Shown here in pieces: positions 1 through 10,130 of a stretch of 64,000 nucleotides of DNA. Source of the DNA: Isochrysis galbana. Lineage: Eukaryota > Haptophyta > Isochrysidales > Isochrysidaceae. The position numbers and the translations under genes are program-made. How positions within the stretch are numbered: the first letter of the stretch is position 1; each line of letters opens with the position of its first letter. The DNA is taken from assembly GCA_018136815.1 (NCBI GenBank), contig CM030935.1, positions 1,298,204 through 1,362,203 of the forward strand, written 5' to 3'. The notes below the pieces were generated by a model. The model saw only the letters and a program-made list of their open reading frames with translations. It did not search any database and was not told where the DNA came from.

Positions 1-345
1 GGGGGCGCCAGAGCCAGGAGGGAAGGGCCGCGGCTCGCCGCGGCCACTCGCTCTAGCGAGGGAGATTAGCGCTTCTGGGCTCCTATCTCACGAGTGCCCC
101 CCCCCCCCGCGTTGCTTTTACCCGAAAGGGGTTTTCCCCCAGCGTGGACTCGAGGAGAGGACGCGCTGGGGTGCGCGGGGCCGGTGCATGCACTGGGGGG
201 AGGACAAATATCGAGGGGAGGGGGCAATGCCCCCACCCCCCGGTATCACTCGGACACCTGGCCCGTCAGGCATGGCGGGATTCCGGGACTGAGACGTTAT
301 GTCCAATTAGCTAGTGGGGTTGGCTAGGATATAACATTGATTATT
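1..345 (+). repeat. Hairpin-head family, body B, tail part (runs off the left edge)
   Basis: This stretch is the reverse complement of 27825-28175, with which it is nearly identical, and also matches 54190-54500. It holds the 3' part of a body-B copy and ends in the AT-rich tail (ataacattgattattata, about 328-346). The head lies outside the window. The tail abuts cctacgagccagtagtcatc, which recurs at 49321, so the copy appears to have landed in another repeated sequence. Both strands carry small open frames here, but these are shadows of the GC-rich repeat. Confidence 0.8.
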
Positions 346-1186
346 ATATTTGCCTACGAGCCAGTAGTCATCGCGTGTTCGACAGAAAAGGCCCCCTCTT
401 TGTTTTGGTACACAGAGAATTCCCGCTCAACTTGCGATACCCTCGACACAACCTCAGGCGTGTGAAAGTTTATCGCGCTGGATGCCAGGAAGCAGCCAGG
501 GCGGCAACAAAAAGCAGGAGGGTCATGACAGACAGTGAGAGAGACAGTGGTACAGGGGTGAGGGAGGTCAGAACCTGGGACACCTGGGGGCACTGGGGAA
601 CTCAAGATACCCCTGGGGCACGGTGATTCTACAACGATCACACACGCACAAACCCTTACATATACCCCACCACGGTTCTTTGGATAATACTCTGAGACAA
701 ACAGGAAGGCGTGCGAGGGAACAAAGAAGGAATCAAGGATTTAGGGAATCGGCGAGTATTGCCTTAGTATGAGCCGATGAAGCGTCGTGAGTGTTGATGA
801 AGGTGAGATTCCTTAGGTGCACTAAGTCGATCTAGAGTGAGCTGAGATCCCCAAGATGAAGGCGAGGTCTAGAAGTCGATGTGCAAATGACTCGGGAACC
901 CCAAGAACTCGATGTGCATCGACTGCAGATGATAATGTAGAGAAGAGTCCAGAAGGTGGTGCACATGATGAAAGAGGCTGATGACTTGATGAAAAGGAAT
1001 CTGGCAGACAAAGTTATCGGTAAAGCCGATTCTATCGGTAAGGACCAATGGGTTGTGTTGGCAGATGACGGCACTCTGTGATAAAGTTGTATTCTTGCCC
1101 AGCCTTTTCAGGGTTAGTAGAGGCCAGAATTGCGTCACGCAGACACATGCGATCAAATATCTCAGAGAGTCCAGTCATTGTTGCAC
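346..1186. other. Intergenic stretch without a recognisable gene
   Basis: No open frame here resembles a known protein. About 32 bases at 354-386 match 49321-49352 with a few changes; at the second site they lie in a possible gag start (reading AYEPVVIACS). The rest looks like ordinary low-conservation intergenic sequence. Confidence 0.5.
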
Positions 1187-1320
1187 AACTAAGTTTATAC
1201 TTAGTTCGCCCATGGGGGGGCACGAGCCCCCCCCTCCCCCCTCTCTCCACTCCTCCCCTGCCATGGGGGAGGAACCACCCACTCTCCTGGCATGCCCGGG
1301 AAAAAGCACCGGGGGGGGGG
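1187..1320 (+). repeat. Hairpin-head family, body B head fragment
   Basis: It begins with the hairpin AACTAAGTTTATACTTAGTT (1187-1206), followed by CGCCCATGG and a second GC-rich hairpin (ggggggcacgagcccccc). It then matches the reverse complement of 28600-28705 up to about 1300 and stops near a G run, so only the first roughly 120 bases of the unit are present. Confidence 0.75.
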
Positions 1321-1399
1321 GGAGGAACTCTCGTCAACAAAGAGGAACGGCCCTTACCAGCTCGCGCCGTGGGCGATTCTCGAGAAATAAGTGGCCGCG

Positions 1400-1998
1400 A
1401 CTCGAGTAACCTGTGCCACTCCTAGGGTACTCTCCTCGACCTTGGGTCACTTCCTTCTCTCTCCCTCCTGTCGCCAGCCGCCCCCTACCCGTTTGCTAAC
1501 GCAAACAGGGCCTGTTTCTCACCGCACTCCGTCGGGGGGGGTGCAAAATCCCCCCTCTCCCTCTCTCCACTCTCACCCCGCGTCGTCCCTGTGGCGCGTC
1601 GCCATGCGCGCGCCCTGGCCTGCTCTCAGAGGTCCTGTGGGGGCTCCCAGAGGGCCAGCAGGGCAGCTCAGGGGGCAGTGGAGGCTGGGGCTCAGCCCCT
1701 GGCCCCCCCTGCCTCTCCCACGCTTGCCACGCTGGTCATGGGAGCCTCTCAGAGGCCCCTGTATGCCTGGCGACCAGGGACAGGGGGGGAGTCAGCTCGA
1801 GGGCAGGCCCAATGCGGGCGTGGGAGTGCGGCTCGCGGCCCGCGCCCACTGGGGGTCTGGGCTGTCTTGTTGAGTGCCCTGCCCCTGCCAAAGGGCAGGG
1901 GCTGGGGTTGAATGTACGGGCCCACCCCGGGGGGTGTCCGCGATGGAGAGAGGGGGGCGCGAGGCCCCCATTGACCCCCACTTATAAAAGTAGGTTGA
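1400..1998 (-). repeat. Hairpin-head family, body A copy
   Basis: In reverse orientation the unit starts at the hairpin CCTACTTTTATAAGTGGG (complement of 1977-1996). It continues through a GC-rich hairpin (ggggcctcgcgcccccc) into a body that matches 14751-15400 closely. The interior shares short blocks with body B (such as cagctcagggggcag), so A and B are distantly related. Open frames on both strands have no recognisable domains and are not called genes. Confidence 0.75.
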
Positions 1999-2002
1999 GT
2001 GT

Positions 2003-2110
2003 GTAAAGGGAGTAAATGTTTTGGGGTATAGGCGATGGCATGAGTCGGTACCGTGAGTGCGTGGTCTTTATAGCTAGCGGTAGTAGCCTGAATCTTCAGA
2101 TTTTTTTTTT
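2003..2110 (+). repeat. Short repeat with hairpin and T-run end (possible SINE or Pol III RNA)
   Basis: About 108 bases recur at 10019-10130 at roughly 90% identity by eye. The unit contains tggcatgagtcgg, which resembles a Pol III A box, and ends with the hairpin ctgaatcttcag followed directly by a T run (2101-2110). I see no convincing B box. Similar 3' ends occur near 54112 and 55222. A SINE, a small Pol III RNA gene or a retroelement end are all possible. Confidence 0.4.
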
Positions 2111-2651
2111 GGTGTCACTGGGGTGAGTCCCTCCCATACCGTCTCCTGTGGTGCTCCTGTCCTCCTTCCTAGGGGTCCAAATCTGCTCAATGCTTGTCAC
2201 ACTGTTTTGCTGCGACATTCCCCCATGGGGGTCATGTCTGAGATGGTGCCGGGCCAGCCCCTCGTGCCGGAGCACGAGGGCGGTATCGCGGCTGTGTAGG
2301 GTCCCAGCCCGGGGGCCTTCCCTAGTGGAGCGTCCCTCTGGTATGGGTATGGTGTGGCTGGTGTGGCTGTGGGATGTGATGTGGGTGTGCTGCATGCTGG
2401 CTGCTGCCAGCATGCGGGCTGTGGGCTCGCCGTTCTCGGTGGTGCGCGGGCGTGGCCCGCTGGCTCCTGTGCCCACCTGGTTGGGGGGGTCATGCCCTGT
2501 CGCGGTCGCTTCGGCGAGCCAGCGGCGTGTCCATCATTGCTTCATCCATTGCGGCGAGGGGCGAGGGCGGCGGCAGCGAGGGCGGGAGGCGGCGCGCGCT
2601 CCATGACCCTATCACTTTACTGATAGTTGTGAACTAAGTAAAAACTTAGTT
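2111..2651 (-). repeat. Hairpin-head family, body C copy (ORF start only)
   Basis: On the minus strand the unit starts with two hairpins: AACTAAGTTTTTACTTAGTT (complement of 2632-2651), then CTATCAGTAAAGTGATAG (complement of 2609-2626). ATGGAGCGCGCGCC follows at once. This is the same start as the long ORF at 7644-9572 and the copies at 7020 and 14459. Farther in, the frame reading SQQNSVTSIEQIWTPRKEDR is clearly related to 48292-48400 (SHQNRHWNTEQLWTPTMGD). The copy stops at the short T-run repeat, so it is a truncated derivative. Confidence 0.7.
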
Positions 2652-2839
2652 GATCTATGATGCTCGTAGTAGCAGCACACTCGCACGGGGGCCTGCGAGC
2701 GGGACGTGAAGAGCATGACCACAACTAAATGTACGCATAGCTTACCAACTAGTTAGGACCCGGGCTTCCAGTACAACGCGGGCGTGTGCAGATGTGTCAA
2801 ACAGCCGATTCTAGAGGCTATTAGCATCAGGTCGTTGGG

Positions 2840-3826
2840 TCAAACAAGTTCTGCACGCCCTTGCACATCGCGATGTTGCGGCTTTTGCCGCCGGTATCCC
2901 CTGCTCCGCAGCCACATCTTTTGAGAAAGCCCATGGCAAAGAAGGCTGAGCCAGTGAACAGCCATGCCGAAGAACAGCACACCAAACGCGAGGTACGGGA
3001 GAATCAGGTACAGAGCCGCTGGGTTGTGTCTCGGAGTAACCGTATCCCACATGTCGGTAATGAGAGGCATCACCACGAGCAATACTAGTACTAATGCCAG
3101 CAACCATGCACCAAAGGTTGCACCCGGCATCATCATGATGAGGGGCAGGAGTCCGTCGCAGATCTCGGAGCGCGCACAGCCTCGCAGGAGGCTGATGACG
3201 AGCACCAGGAGCGCGAATGCAAGGATTTCTTTGCCCAAGTTATGAACCAGGTGTACACTGGATCCTGGGGGTGCTGACATGTCGTACACAGCGAGCACGC
3301 AACACCCAACCAGAAAGGCGGCAAACAACGAGAGACTGAGGAGGAAGGCGACGAAGAATGGCATGTTGCCTTCTCCGATATCATTTCCAACAAAATCGCA
3401 GAAGTGGTCGAAGCCACGAACGTAGCGGTTCGAGTCCTGACAATAGGAGTACTGCTCCCCAGGGTGTGCATAGCCAATTTCACGTCCAGCAATGACATTC
3501 GGCTGGGGCATGGGTGCAACACCGGGATTTGTGTTGGAGACCAGGAAGAAGAATATCATGCATGCGCCAAAAAGAACTAGCGCCACCTTGGTCAGTGTGT
3601 CGCCGTGCTCCTCCTCAAGACCTGGCGCGACGAGGAAGAAGAAGACGGAAGGGAGGACGAGGAGGACAACCCATGCATTGATGCAGACGCAATTGCACGA
3701 GCCGTAGCCGAGGGCGCCGTACTCCTCATTCCAGTAGGCGCCAGGGACGGCTTCGGCTCTTGAGCTGCTCGCCACCGCGGGCGGCGGCGTGTGCGGCTCG
3801 GAGGCCATGCCGGGCGGGCGGCGCAA
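2840..3826 (-). CDS. DHHC-type palmitoyltransferase-like membrane protein with a DHFC core
   Basis: Single exon, 328 aa; a second in-frame ATG lies six codons in. Hydrophobic segments lie near residues 51-68, 80-97, 156-178, 200-215, 235-258 and 272-292. Between the second and third is YCQDSNRYVRGFDHFCDFVG, with the core at 140-143 reading D-H-F-C, followed by GND-IG-GN spacing typical of the DHHC domain. DHHC enzymes attach palmitate to cysteines through the core cysteine, which is kept here. Most zinc-binding cysteines of the usual cysteine-rich domain are missing, and the DPG motif after TM2 reads NPG (100-102). The fold assignment is fairly safe; activity is not. It shares a divergent upstream region with the MATE gene. 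Confidence 0.7.
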   Translation of the reverse strand: MRRPPGMASEPHTPPPAVASSSRAEAVPGAYWNEEYGALGYGSCNCVCINAWVVLLVLPSVFFFLVAPGLEEEHGDTLTKVALVLFGACMIFFFLVSNTNPGVAPMPQPNVIAGREIGYAHPGEQYSYCQDSNRYVRGFDHFCDFVGNDIGEGNMPFFVAFLLSLSLFAAFLVGCCVLAVYDMSAPPGSSVHLVHNLGKEILAFALLVLVISLLRGCARSEICDGLLPLIMMMPGATFGAWLLALVLVLLVVMPLITDMWDTVTPRHNPAALYLILPYLAFGVLFFGMAVHWLSLLCHGLSQKMWLRSRGYRRQKPQHRDVQGRAELV

Positions 3827-4651
3827 GGCGGTCGCGCCCGGTGGTGGCGGCGGCGGCGGGGGGCGGTGGGCAGAGGAGGCGGTGCATGACGAAGAGAGAG
3901 GAGAGAGAGAGAGAAAGAGAAAAGAAAGAGAGAGACGTAGAGTGCTTTCTCAGAGAGAGAGAGAGAGAGAGAGAAGAAGGAGAGGTGAGGAGGATGTCGG
4001 GTGTACACTTACAAAATCTCATGATAAAAGTGGTTGAGAATTTATGAGTGAGTTTGAGGAGGAGCATGCATGACGGAGGAGGAGGAGGAGAGGAGAGAGG
4101 GTACAAGTAATAGGGGAGGTATGTGTGGTGGAGGAGTGGCTTTTCCCTTTTTCGCGCTCCTCCGAAGAGAGAAGGAAGAAAATAGGAGAAGAGGAGGGAG
4201 ATTTCAGGCGGCGAGAGGAGGGCTTGAGGAGAGTGAATAGGCCCTCTCTTCTACCTTTTTTCTCTTCTCCAGCGCACTTCACTAGATATGTGAAATCTGA
4301 AAACATTATCAACATCTCCCCATCAATCTCCTCTTCTCAGAGATAGCCAGCCATACGAAAAGCTCGGCAGAGAGAGCAGGGAGGAGGAGAGGTGGTGCGT
4401 GGGTGTGGCGGGACGGAGACGAGAGGGAAAGAGGAGAGAGACAGACGAGTCTCTCTCGTCGGTCTGGGCGAGCTTGCGGGAGCCGCAGGGGAGAGGGGGG
4501 GAGAGGGAGGGAGGGAGAAAGACAGGAAGAGGGAGGGAGGAGTACAGGGAGAGGGTGAGTGGGAGGAGAAGGGCAACGGACCGCAGCCGGCAGAGAGCGT
4601 GTGTGTTCACCTCCCTCCGGTGAGCCAGGGAAAGAACCCTGCCGCTTAGCC
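3827..4651. promoter_or_regulatory. Divergent intergenic region with GA/CT tracts
   Basis: These 825 bases separate two start codons pointing away from each other, so they should hold both promoters and 5' leaders. The plus strand is strongly purine-rich, with (GA)n runs at 3893-3975 and GGGAGA-rich sequence at 4380-4560. No clear TATA box is visible. The many serine- or arginine-rich open frames here are products of the simple sequence. Confidence 0.5.
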
Positions 4652-6403
4652 ATGCCAGCGCCCATGCTGCTGCTGCTCGGAGCGGCGGCAATTCAGCGAG
4701 GTGGATGGCTCTCGCATGGCACGGGATCGCGCATGCTGCCACAGCTTGCTCGATGCGCTCGAGCCACGTGCACTACACCCGTTGCGCTGGAGGGCCAGCA
4801 GGTTGAGCAAGCGCATGCGCAACCTCCCGATGAGATGGCGGGCGCGCCGTCTGCAACAGCAGAAATCTTGAGCTTTGCAATTCCAGTGCTCGGAGCGTGC
4901 CTCGCGGAGCCGCTGCTTTCGATGATTGATACCCTCTGCATCGGCCGTCTTTCGCACGGTGGTGCGAGCGCCGCACTGGCTGCTCTTGGAGTTAATGCCG
5001 CCATCTTCAACGTGGTGACATGCTCCACTGCCTTCTTATGCACAGCTTCCACTGCGGTCATAGGATCCCTCCCTGCCGAGGCCGAGCATGCATCCAACGA
5101 CACAGGCGACGGCTCCGCGCCCGCATTGCAGCCTTTGGTGCACTCAAATCAAGTATCCCGTGCGTTTGCCGACGGGATGCTCCTCGCCGTGCTCCTTGGA
5201 CTGATGATTGGCACAATCACACAAATGGCATGCGGCCCTCTTTTTGCTCGCTTCTACCATCTTCAGCGTGGCACGGCCGTCTACGGCCTCGCCACTAGCT
5301 ATTTGCGCATCCGCGCATTGGCAGCGCCGGCCGCAACTGCCACGCTCGTGGGTGCGGGTATCGCGTTTGGCCTTGGAGACTCGCGCACACCTCTCTTTGC
5401 GGTTCTCGCTGCAATGATCATCAACTTAGCGGGCGACATTTTCCTCGTGCCGCGCTTTGGGCTCGTTGGGGCTGCCATTGCAACTGCGAGCGCGACATGG
5501 GCAGGTGCCATCACCCTGAGTTCAATTCTTGCTCGACGGCTGCGCCCGGTTTGGCGCCGTCCACAACCAAAAGGCATCGAGCCCTTCTTGCGGTGAGCTG
5601 GTCCAGTGCGTCCCTCACACTTGGCCTCCTAGTTGTCGGCGATACAAGCCCAGCTATTCGGTGTCCCCTCAGGTTCTCTGCGGTCCTTCTTGCGGGGACG
5701 ACACTAGCTTCAGTTGCATATGCATGCACCACCTCGGTGGTTGCAGCGAGTGGATCGCTGACCCAAGTGAGAGACCCGCACTATCCTATTACTAAAGAGA
5801 CGCCCATCTTAGTGCTCCAGAGGTCGAGGAGCTACTTTCCTTTGATGATGGATGCTCGCCGACTTGACTGCCCATTGTTGGCAATGTCCTCAGATTGCTG
5901 CGCATCAAGTCGCGCTCCAAGGATGGTGGTTGCTTTCATTTGCATCTGTACCACTCTCACTCGCTGGCCAAAGCCTCCTACCACCTCTCCTACGCTCCGC
6001 ACCCGCTCGGGCGTGGTCGATGTGCCAAGCGCTTTTATTGCTCGGTGCCGCCGCCAGTGTCCCGCTTGCCTTGGTCAACTTTTTGCTATGCACTCGTCTT
6101 ACCTCCGTTTTTGTGAGCGATGCGGCAGTAGCAGCGCAGTTACGGTCCATCGCGGTGCCGGCTACGTTTGCGCAGCTGGGAATCAACGTGGCCACCGCAC
6201 TAGACGGAGCATTCATAGGATGTGGACGGCTGGGACACTATCTTGGTGTGATGGCAGCTGCGAGCGGCGCCCTTGGAGTGGTTTTTGCGGGGGCGCTCGT
6301 GGCCGGTCATGCCGGGCTGCGCAGTGCATGGGTTGCCTTGGCTCTCTTCTCGTGCCTCCGTTGTGTAGCTCACCTCGTCGGGTTACGAGGACTTAAGAAC
6401 TAG
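4652..6403 (+). CDS. MATE-family multidrug/toxin efflux transporter
   Basis: Three exons join in frame: 4652-5592, 5673-5766 and 5894-6403, giving 514 aa. The introns are GT-AG and 80 and 127 nt long. The family signature near the N-terminus is SFAIPVLGACLAEPLLSMID, with ...DTLCIGRLS next. Later come GDSRTPLFAVLAAMIINLAGD, and across the second intron the diagnostic AAHQVALQGWW. About 12 membrane segments are expected; MATE proteins exchange protons or sodium for organic cations. The first 50 residues are hydrophobic then Ala/Arg-rich and might target an organelle. I chose ATG 4652 because the longer frame to 4559 reads through the GA-rich leader. The apparent stop after EPFLR lies in intron 1. 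Confidence 0.85.
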
Positions 6404-7019
6404 CACACGTAGAACAAATGAAGCGCCTGAGGAGATTAATCGATCGTTAGGAGCGAGCCCAATCTCCTCGGCCTTCCTCCGCAATGATGCAGGTGGGTCG
6501 TTTTGGTGTTGCACGCCCTCGTGCATCGCCCACAAGACTTTGTGCATTGGTACGCTCAGTAATGATCTGTCTGCTGTCTGTGAAGCTGTGACTGTGAGGA
6601 TTAGGCAGATGAGGATGAGGCTATATGAAAAAAATCTTGAAGGTGTCCGCTAAGCTACTAGGTTCCACCCCGTCTAACTAAGGGTCCCCGCCGCCGACGC
6701 CCTCATCACTCATCCCGATCACACTCTCCTTCCCCTTCCCGCCCCCCCCCTCATGCCTACATCCTACATCTTGTGTCCCTTTGATGTTGGGGGGTCGGCC
6801 CATGTCCCATGTGCACTACTTTGGGCCTGGCGCGCGGGGGGGGGGGGGGGGGGGCGGTCTGGACAGGCCTTGTGCGATTGTGGGTGTCGGCGTGACCGAG
6901 GTCACCACAATGTGAGGGCCCAGCTAAGCGCTAAGCGGCTCCCTATGGCCTATGGAGGTCGCGTTCGCGTTCCGTCGAATATGGGACAGACTCAATTTGA
7001 GCCATCAAATGTCCATAGT
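6404..7019. other. Intergenic stretch with a poly-G run and a dispersed repeat
   Basis: No gene is seen. A run of about 18 G lies at 6837-6855. The last 55 bases (about 6961-7015) read in reverse as tggacatttgatggctc...ttcgacggaacg and match 33502-33552 and 63748-63799, so a dispersed repeat abuts the hairpin-head unit that starts at 7020. Confidence 0.5.
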
Positions 7020-7496
7020 CCAACTAACTTTATAGTTGGTCGCCATGGAGCGCGCCGCCGCTCCCCACCTCTCCTTCGGGTCCCCCGCCGCGGGCGCCCC
7101 CCCAGCGCACCCATGGAGCTGTCGCGCTGTCGCTGGCGCTGGCGAAGCGACCGTGTGACCGCGTCCGCCCGCAGAGGCCGAGCAGGTGAGCGCGATCTCG
7201 GTCGCGCTGCACGGCCCGTGGCCCCGGCCACACCAGCCACAGCAGCCATGCTGGCCCTCCTCATGGTGGGCCACAAGCTGTGGAGGACAGAGAGCCAGCA
7301 CCACCCAAGACGAACCACCCAACCATCAGACATGCCTTATGGCAGAGGCCTCTCCCACCCTGGGGACGGCCGCGCTGCCCCGGCAGCGCGGCCCGAGACC
7401 GGGTGGCCCTTATGGGCACAAATCCACAACATCAACAGCAAAACGCACAATGACACTGACCCACCAACACCTCAACACAAGACAACACAGAAGGCT
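7020..7496 (+). repeat. Hairpin-head family, body C copy
   Basis: It starts with hairpin CCAACTAACTTTATAGTTGG (7020-7039), then TCGCCATGGAGCGCGCC, the body-C start. The frame from that ATG has stops and only the first part resembles the long ORF at 7644-9572, so this is a non-coding or decayed relative. It ends where a body-A head in the opposite orientation begins. Confidence 0.65.
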
Positions 7497-7592
7497 GGGG
7501 TTGAATAATGTACGGGCCCACCCCAGGGGGTGTCCGCGATGGAGAGAGGGGGGCGCGAGGCCCCCATTGACCCCCACTTATAAAAGTAGGTT
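7497..7592 (-). repeat. Hairpin-head family, body A head
   Basis: Almost identical to 1908-1998: the reverse strand reads the hairpin CCTACTTTTATAAGTGGG (complement of 7573-7590), the GC hairpin and the cgcggacaccccctggggtgggcccgt block. It lies directly downstream of the long body-C ORF and forms a C-to-A junction like the one at 14751. Confidence 0.65.
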
Positions 7593-7643
7593 GTGGCAGG
7601 GGAGGAGTGGAGAGGGGGGGGGGGCTCGTGCCAGAGCCCCATT

Positions 7644-9572
7644 TCAGGTGCCGTTGATGTTGAAAGACGCGATTGTGATCGGCCCTTCACCTGGGTATCC
7701 GAGCGAGGAGTCGAAGGTCAGCGCATAGCGTATGGTAAAGTTGGGGCTGTAGTGTTGAGTGGTGGTGGCGGCGCACTTGTGGAGGTAGAGGCACCCCTGG
7801 CCTAGCATGCAGACGCCCCCCTTGGGGCGTTTGGCGAGCGGAATGCCCTCCGAGCGAGGGAAGGCGCATGGCACCAGGCATTGGCCTTCTGCCCACGCCT
7901 TCTCGTAGTTATGGGAGCGGTTGCACCGCTTTCCCTTCACGTTCATTGGGCACTTGCCCAGCGGAAAACGGGTGCATGCTCCGAGGGCGTCCGGGTTAAT
8001 GGTGTCGTGCAGCGTCTTTTTCGCCGGAGCCAGCTGGCGTTGTTGTTCGCGGAGGAGGCGCGCCTCGCGCTCCTCTTCACACGAACAGATGCGCAGTGGG
8101 GGACTGAACGCCGCGGCGTACCCTTTAAAGAATCCTTTGCATCCTTTGGGTCCGGCATGGACGTTTAGCTCCTTGATGTCGCCGCCCAGTTCCTTGCAGT
8201 TGCGGATGGCGTAGTCCAAAGGGTAAGGGTTACCCTTGATGTTGAGTAAAATCTTGCGCGGAAAATCGAAGGATGCGAAGGAGCCCGTTTTTGGCGCGAC
8301 GTACAGGTGGTAGACCTCTTTCTTTCCTTGCGTGACGATGATGCCCTCGGGGGTGACCACTTTGGTGCGCTCTTGGTTGCCTTGCAGGTATATGAAGCCC
8401 TGATTCTCGACCGCTTTCGACAGTGAGTTGATGGTGATGTGGTCCTTCATTTCGAATTTGTAATTGCGTACTACTAGGTGCGCCGAGACGTCTTGGAATG
8501 CGGTCGCTAGGGACCGTGAGGACGCCTGGGGCAACTCGAGCGCCTTGTCGTTTAGGGTCTTGTACTTGATGTTGATGGGGGCCGGGATGCCGATCATCTG
8601 GAAGCTTGTGACGTTTTTGAATGTGGCGCGGAATTGGTTGGCGCAGTCCGCTGTGACGAGAATTTCCCACGGGCCGGAGGCGCTCTTGGAGATGAATTCC
8701 GGCTCGAGGTCGACGCCTTCGAGCCTATTGAGGTGTGCTACAATGGCGCCGAAGACTACTTCGTCCTTGACTTTGGCTTCCTTGTCCGTGGCTTCGAACA
8801 CGATAACGATTTTCGACATGATCTCGAATTCAGGGGGCTCCATTTCTTGGGAGTCCTCCATGTTGAGTGCGACCTGTGCGGTGTTGTGGAAGGGTTGGTT
8901 AGTGCTGCAAGGGTGATTGGGATGACTGTGGCGTGCTGCGCTGCAGCGCTGTCGTGTCGTTTTCGTATGCGCGCGTGCGCCCATGAGGGCTGTGTGTTGT
9001 ATCTTGTTGTTGTCCTTTGGGGCTGTTGAGTGTTGTGCAGTTCCTGTCAAGGGGTGCACCCTCGACCTGCTGGTTCCTTCTCGCTTGTAGAGGGTGGGGG
9101 TGAGGCCTGGTGGCCCATTCGTGACAGGCTTGTAGGCCGCGCTGGATGTACGGCCCTTGGGCCTGTGCTCAGTGCATACAGTGATGCTTACAGAGCTCAG
9201 GCCCACACTGGGGTGTGATGGGTTGTCTTGTCGGGTCAGGGTCTCGTGCTTTCGCACGAGGCCTGAGCCGCGACTTTGTAGGGGCCCAGCCCGAGGGCTT
9301 TCCCTATGGGAGGAGTGCTGTCGGCTCCCAGACCCACTTTGGGGCTGGTTACTGGCGGCTGGAGGGGGTGGCTTGTCTGTGTGGCCATGGTGGCCATGCT
9401 GGCACTGGTGGTGTGGGGCTTGCGGGAGGCGGCACGGGCCGTGGCTCGTGCTCACCTGTTCAGGCTTGGGTGATCCTCGCGCGCGCTTCTGTGGCGCGGC
9501 CGTGGTCGCGGCCCGTTCGGCCGGCGCGGCGGGGGTGGCGGCAGGGGAGGAGGGGAGCGGCGCGCGCTCCAT
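7644..9572 (-). CDS. Non-LTR retrotransposon gag-like protein with CCCH zinc fingers, cut at the endonuclease start
   Basis: 642 codons. The ATG lies six bases after the hairpin CTATCAGTAAACTGATAG (complement of 9578-9595), so the 5' leader is extremely short. Residues 1-240 are Pro/Ser/His-rich and disordered. About 250-470 form a folded-looking region (MSKIVIVFEATDKEAKVKDE... onward). Near the C-terminus are cysteine motifs C-x7-C-x8-C-x3-H and a second C-x5-C-x3-H group. The ORF ends GPITIASFNINGT; I-x-I-x-S-x-N-I-N-G is the usual first strand of APE-type endonucleases of LINE elements. Endonuclease and reverse transcriptase are missing and a body-A unit follows. I read it as a 3'-deleted non-LTR element encoding an RNA-binding ORF1-like protein. 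Confidence 0.65.
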   Translation of the reverse strand: MERAPLPSSPAATPAAPAERAATTAAPQKRARGSPKPEQVSTSHGPCRLPQAPHHQCQHGHHGHTDKPPPPAASNQPQSGSGSRQHSSHRESPRAGPLQSRGSGLVRKHETLTRQDNPSHPSVGLSSVSITVCTEHRPKGRTSSAAYKPVTNGPPGLTPTLYKREGTSRSRVHPLTGTAQHSTAPKDNNKIQHTALMGARAHTKTTRQRCSAARHSHPNHPCSTNQPFHNTAQVALNMEDSQEMEPPEFEIMSKIVIVFEATDKEAKVKDEVVFGAIVAHLNRLEGVDLEPEFISKSASGPWEILVTADCANQFRATFKNVTSFQMIGIPAPINIKYKTLNDKALELPQASSRSLATAFQDVSAHLVVRNYKFEMKDHITINSLSKAVENQGFIYLQGNQERTKVVTPEGIIVTQGKKEVYHLYVAPKTGSFASFDFPRKILLNIKGNPYPLDYAIRNCKELGGDIKELNVHAGPKGCKGFFKGYAAAFSPPLRICSCEEEREARLLREQQRQLAPAKKTLHDTINPDALGACTRFPLGKCPMNVKGKRCNRSHNYEKAWAEGQCLVPCAFPRSEGIPLAKRPKGGVCMLGQGCLYLHKCAATTTQHYSPNFTIRYALTFDSSLGYPGEGPITIASFNINGT

Positions 9573-9595
9573 GACCCTATCAGTTTACTGATAGT

Positions 9596-10018
9596 TGAGT
9601 GTCGTGATAGTGATAGTACCGGGCTAGTGGGAGTAGTGATATCAACGCTCAGTTGTTTTATTATTATTTGACCTTTCCTCGCTTCCTCGCCGAGTGGTGC
9701 AGCGTTCCCTAACCCTAACGGGAAGCAACGAGCAACTTGGCGAATGCCTCCCCCCCCTCCGTCACGCGCGCTCACGCTATACCCTTAATTACAGAATTTG
9801 CGATCGCGCCCGCGGGGGTACCAACCAAATGAAGGCAAACGACCTAATACACAGAAAGCGTTTACTTACGCTTGTCTGCCACAAGAATACCCAACAACAG
9901 GTCTGCCCCAGCCCCAGCCCGCCCCTTGCGCCTGGCCCGACGTAGTGCACGCCCCCCCCCCCCCCCCCCCCGATACCGTAGACAAAGGAATGAAGGATGA
10001 AGGGGGTAGCGGGGTAGT
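9596..10018. other. Intergenic stretch, no gene seen
   Basis: Only simple features are visible: a C run at about 9952-9971 and no open frame with recognisable content. It separates the retroelement start from the T-run repeat. Confidence 0.4.
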
Positions 10019-10130
10019 GTAATAAAGGGAGTGATTGTTCTGGAGTATAGGCGATGGCGTGAGTCGGTACCGTGAGTGCGTGGTCCTTTATAGCTAGCGG
10101 TAGTAGCCTGAATCTTCAGATGTTTTTTAT
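10019..10130 (+). repeat. Second copy of the short T-run repeat
   Basis: Matches 2003-2110 closely: gtataggcgatggcgtgagtcggtaccgtgagtgcgtggt, then tagctagcggtagtagcctgaatcttcagat and a T run interrupted by one G. The A-box-like tggcgtgagtcgg and the terminal hairpin are both kept, while the flanking sequence differs, as expected for an independently inserted unit. Confidence 0.45.

Noticed and set aside
5593..5672. In-frame stop in the MATE gene, suggesting a pseudogene
   Set aside because: The stop lies in an 80-nt GT-AG intron; the downstream exons restore the family sequence in frame.
6753..7508. 251-codon open frame on the plus strand
   Set aside because: It spans a poly-G run, a dispersed repeat and a body-C head, changes composition abruptly and has no domain.
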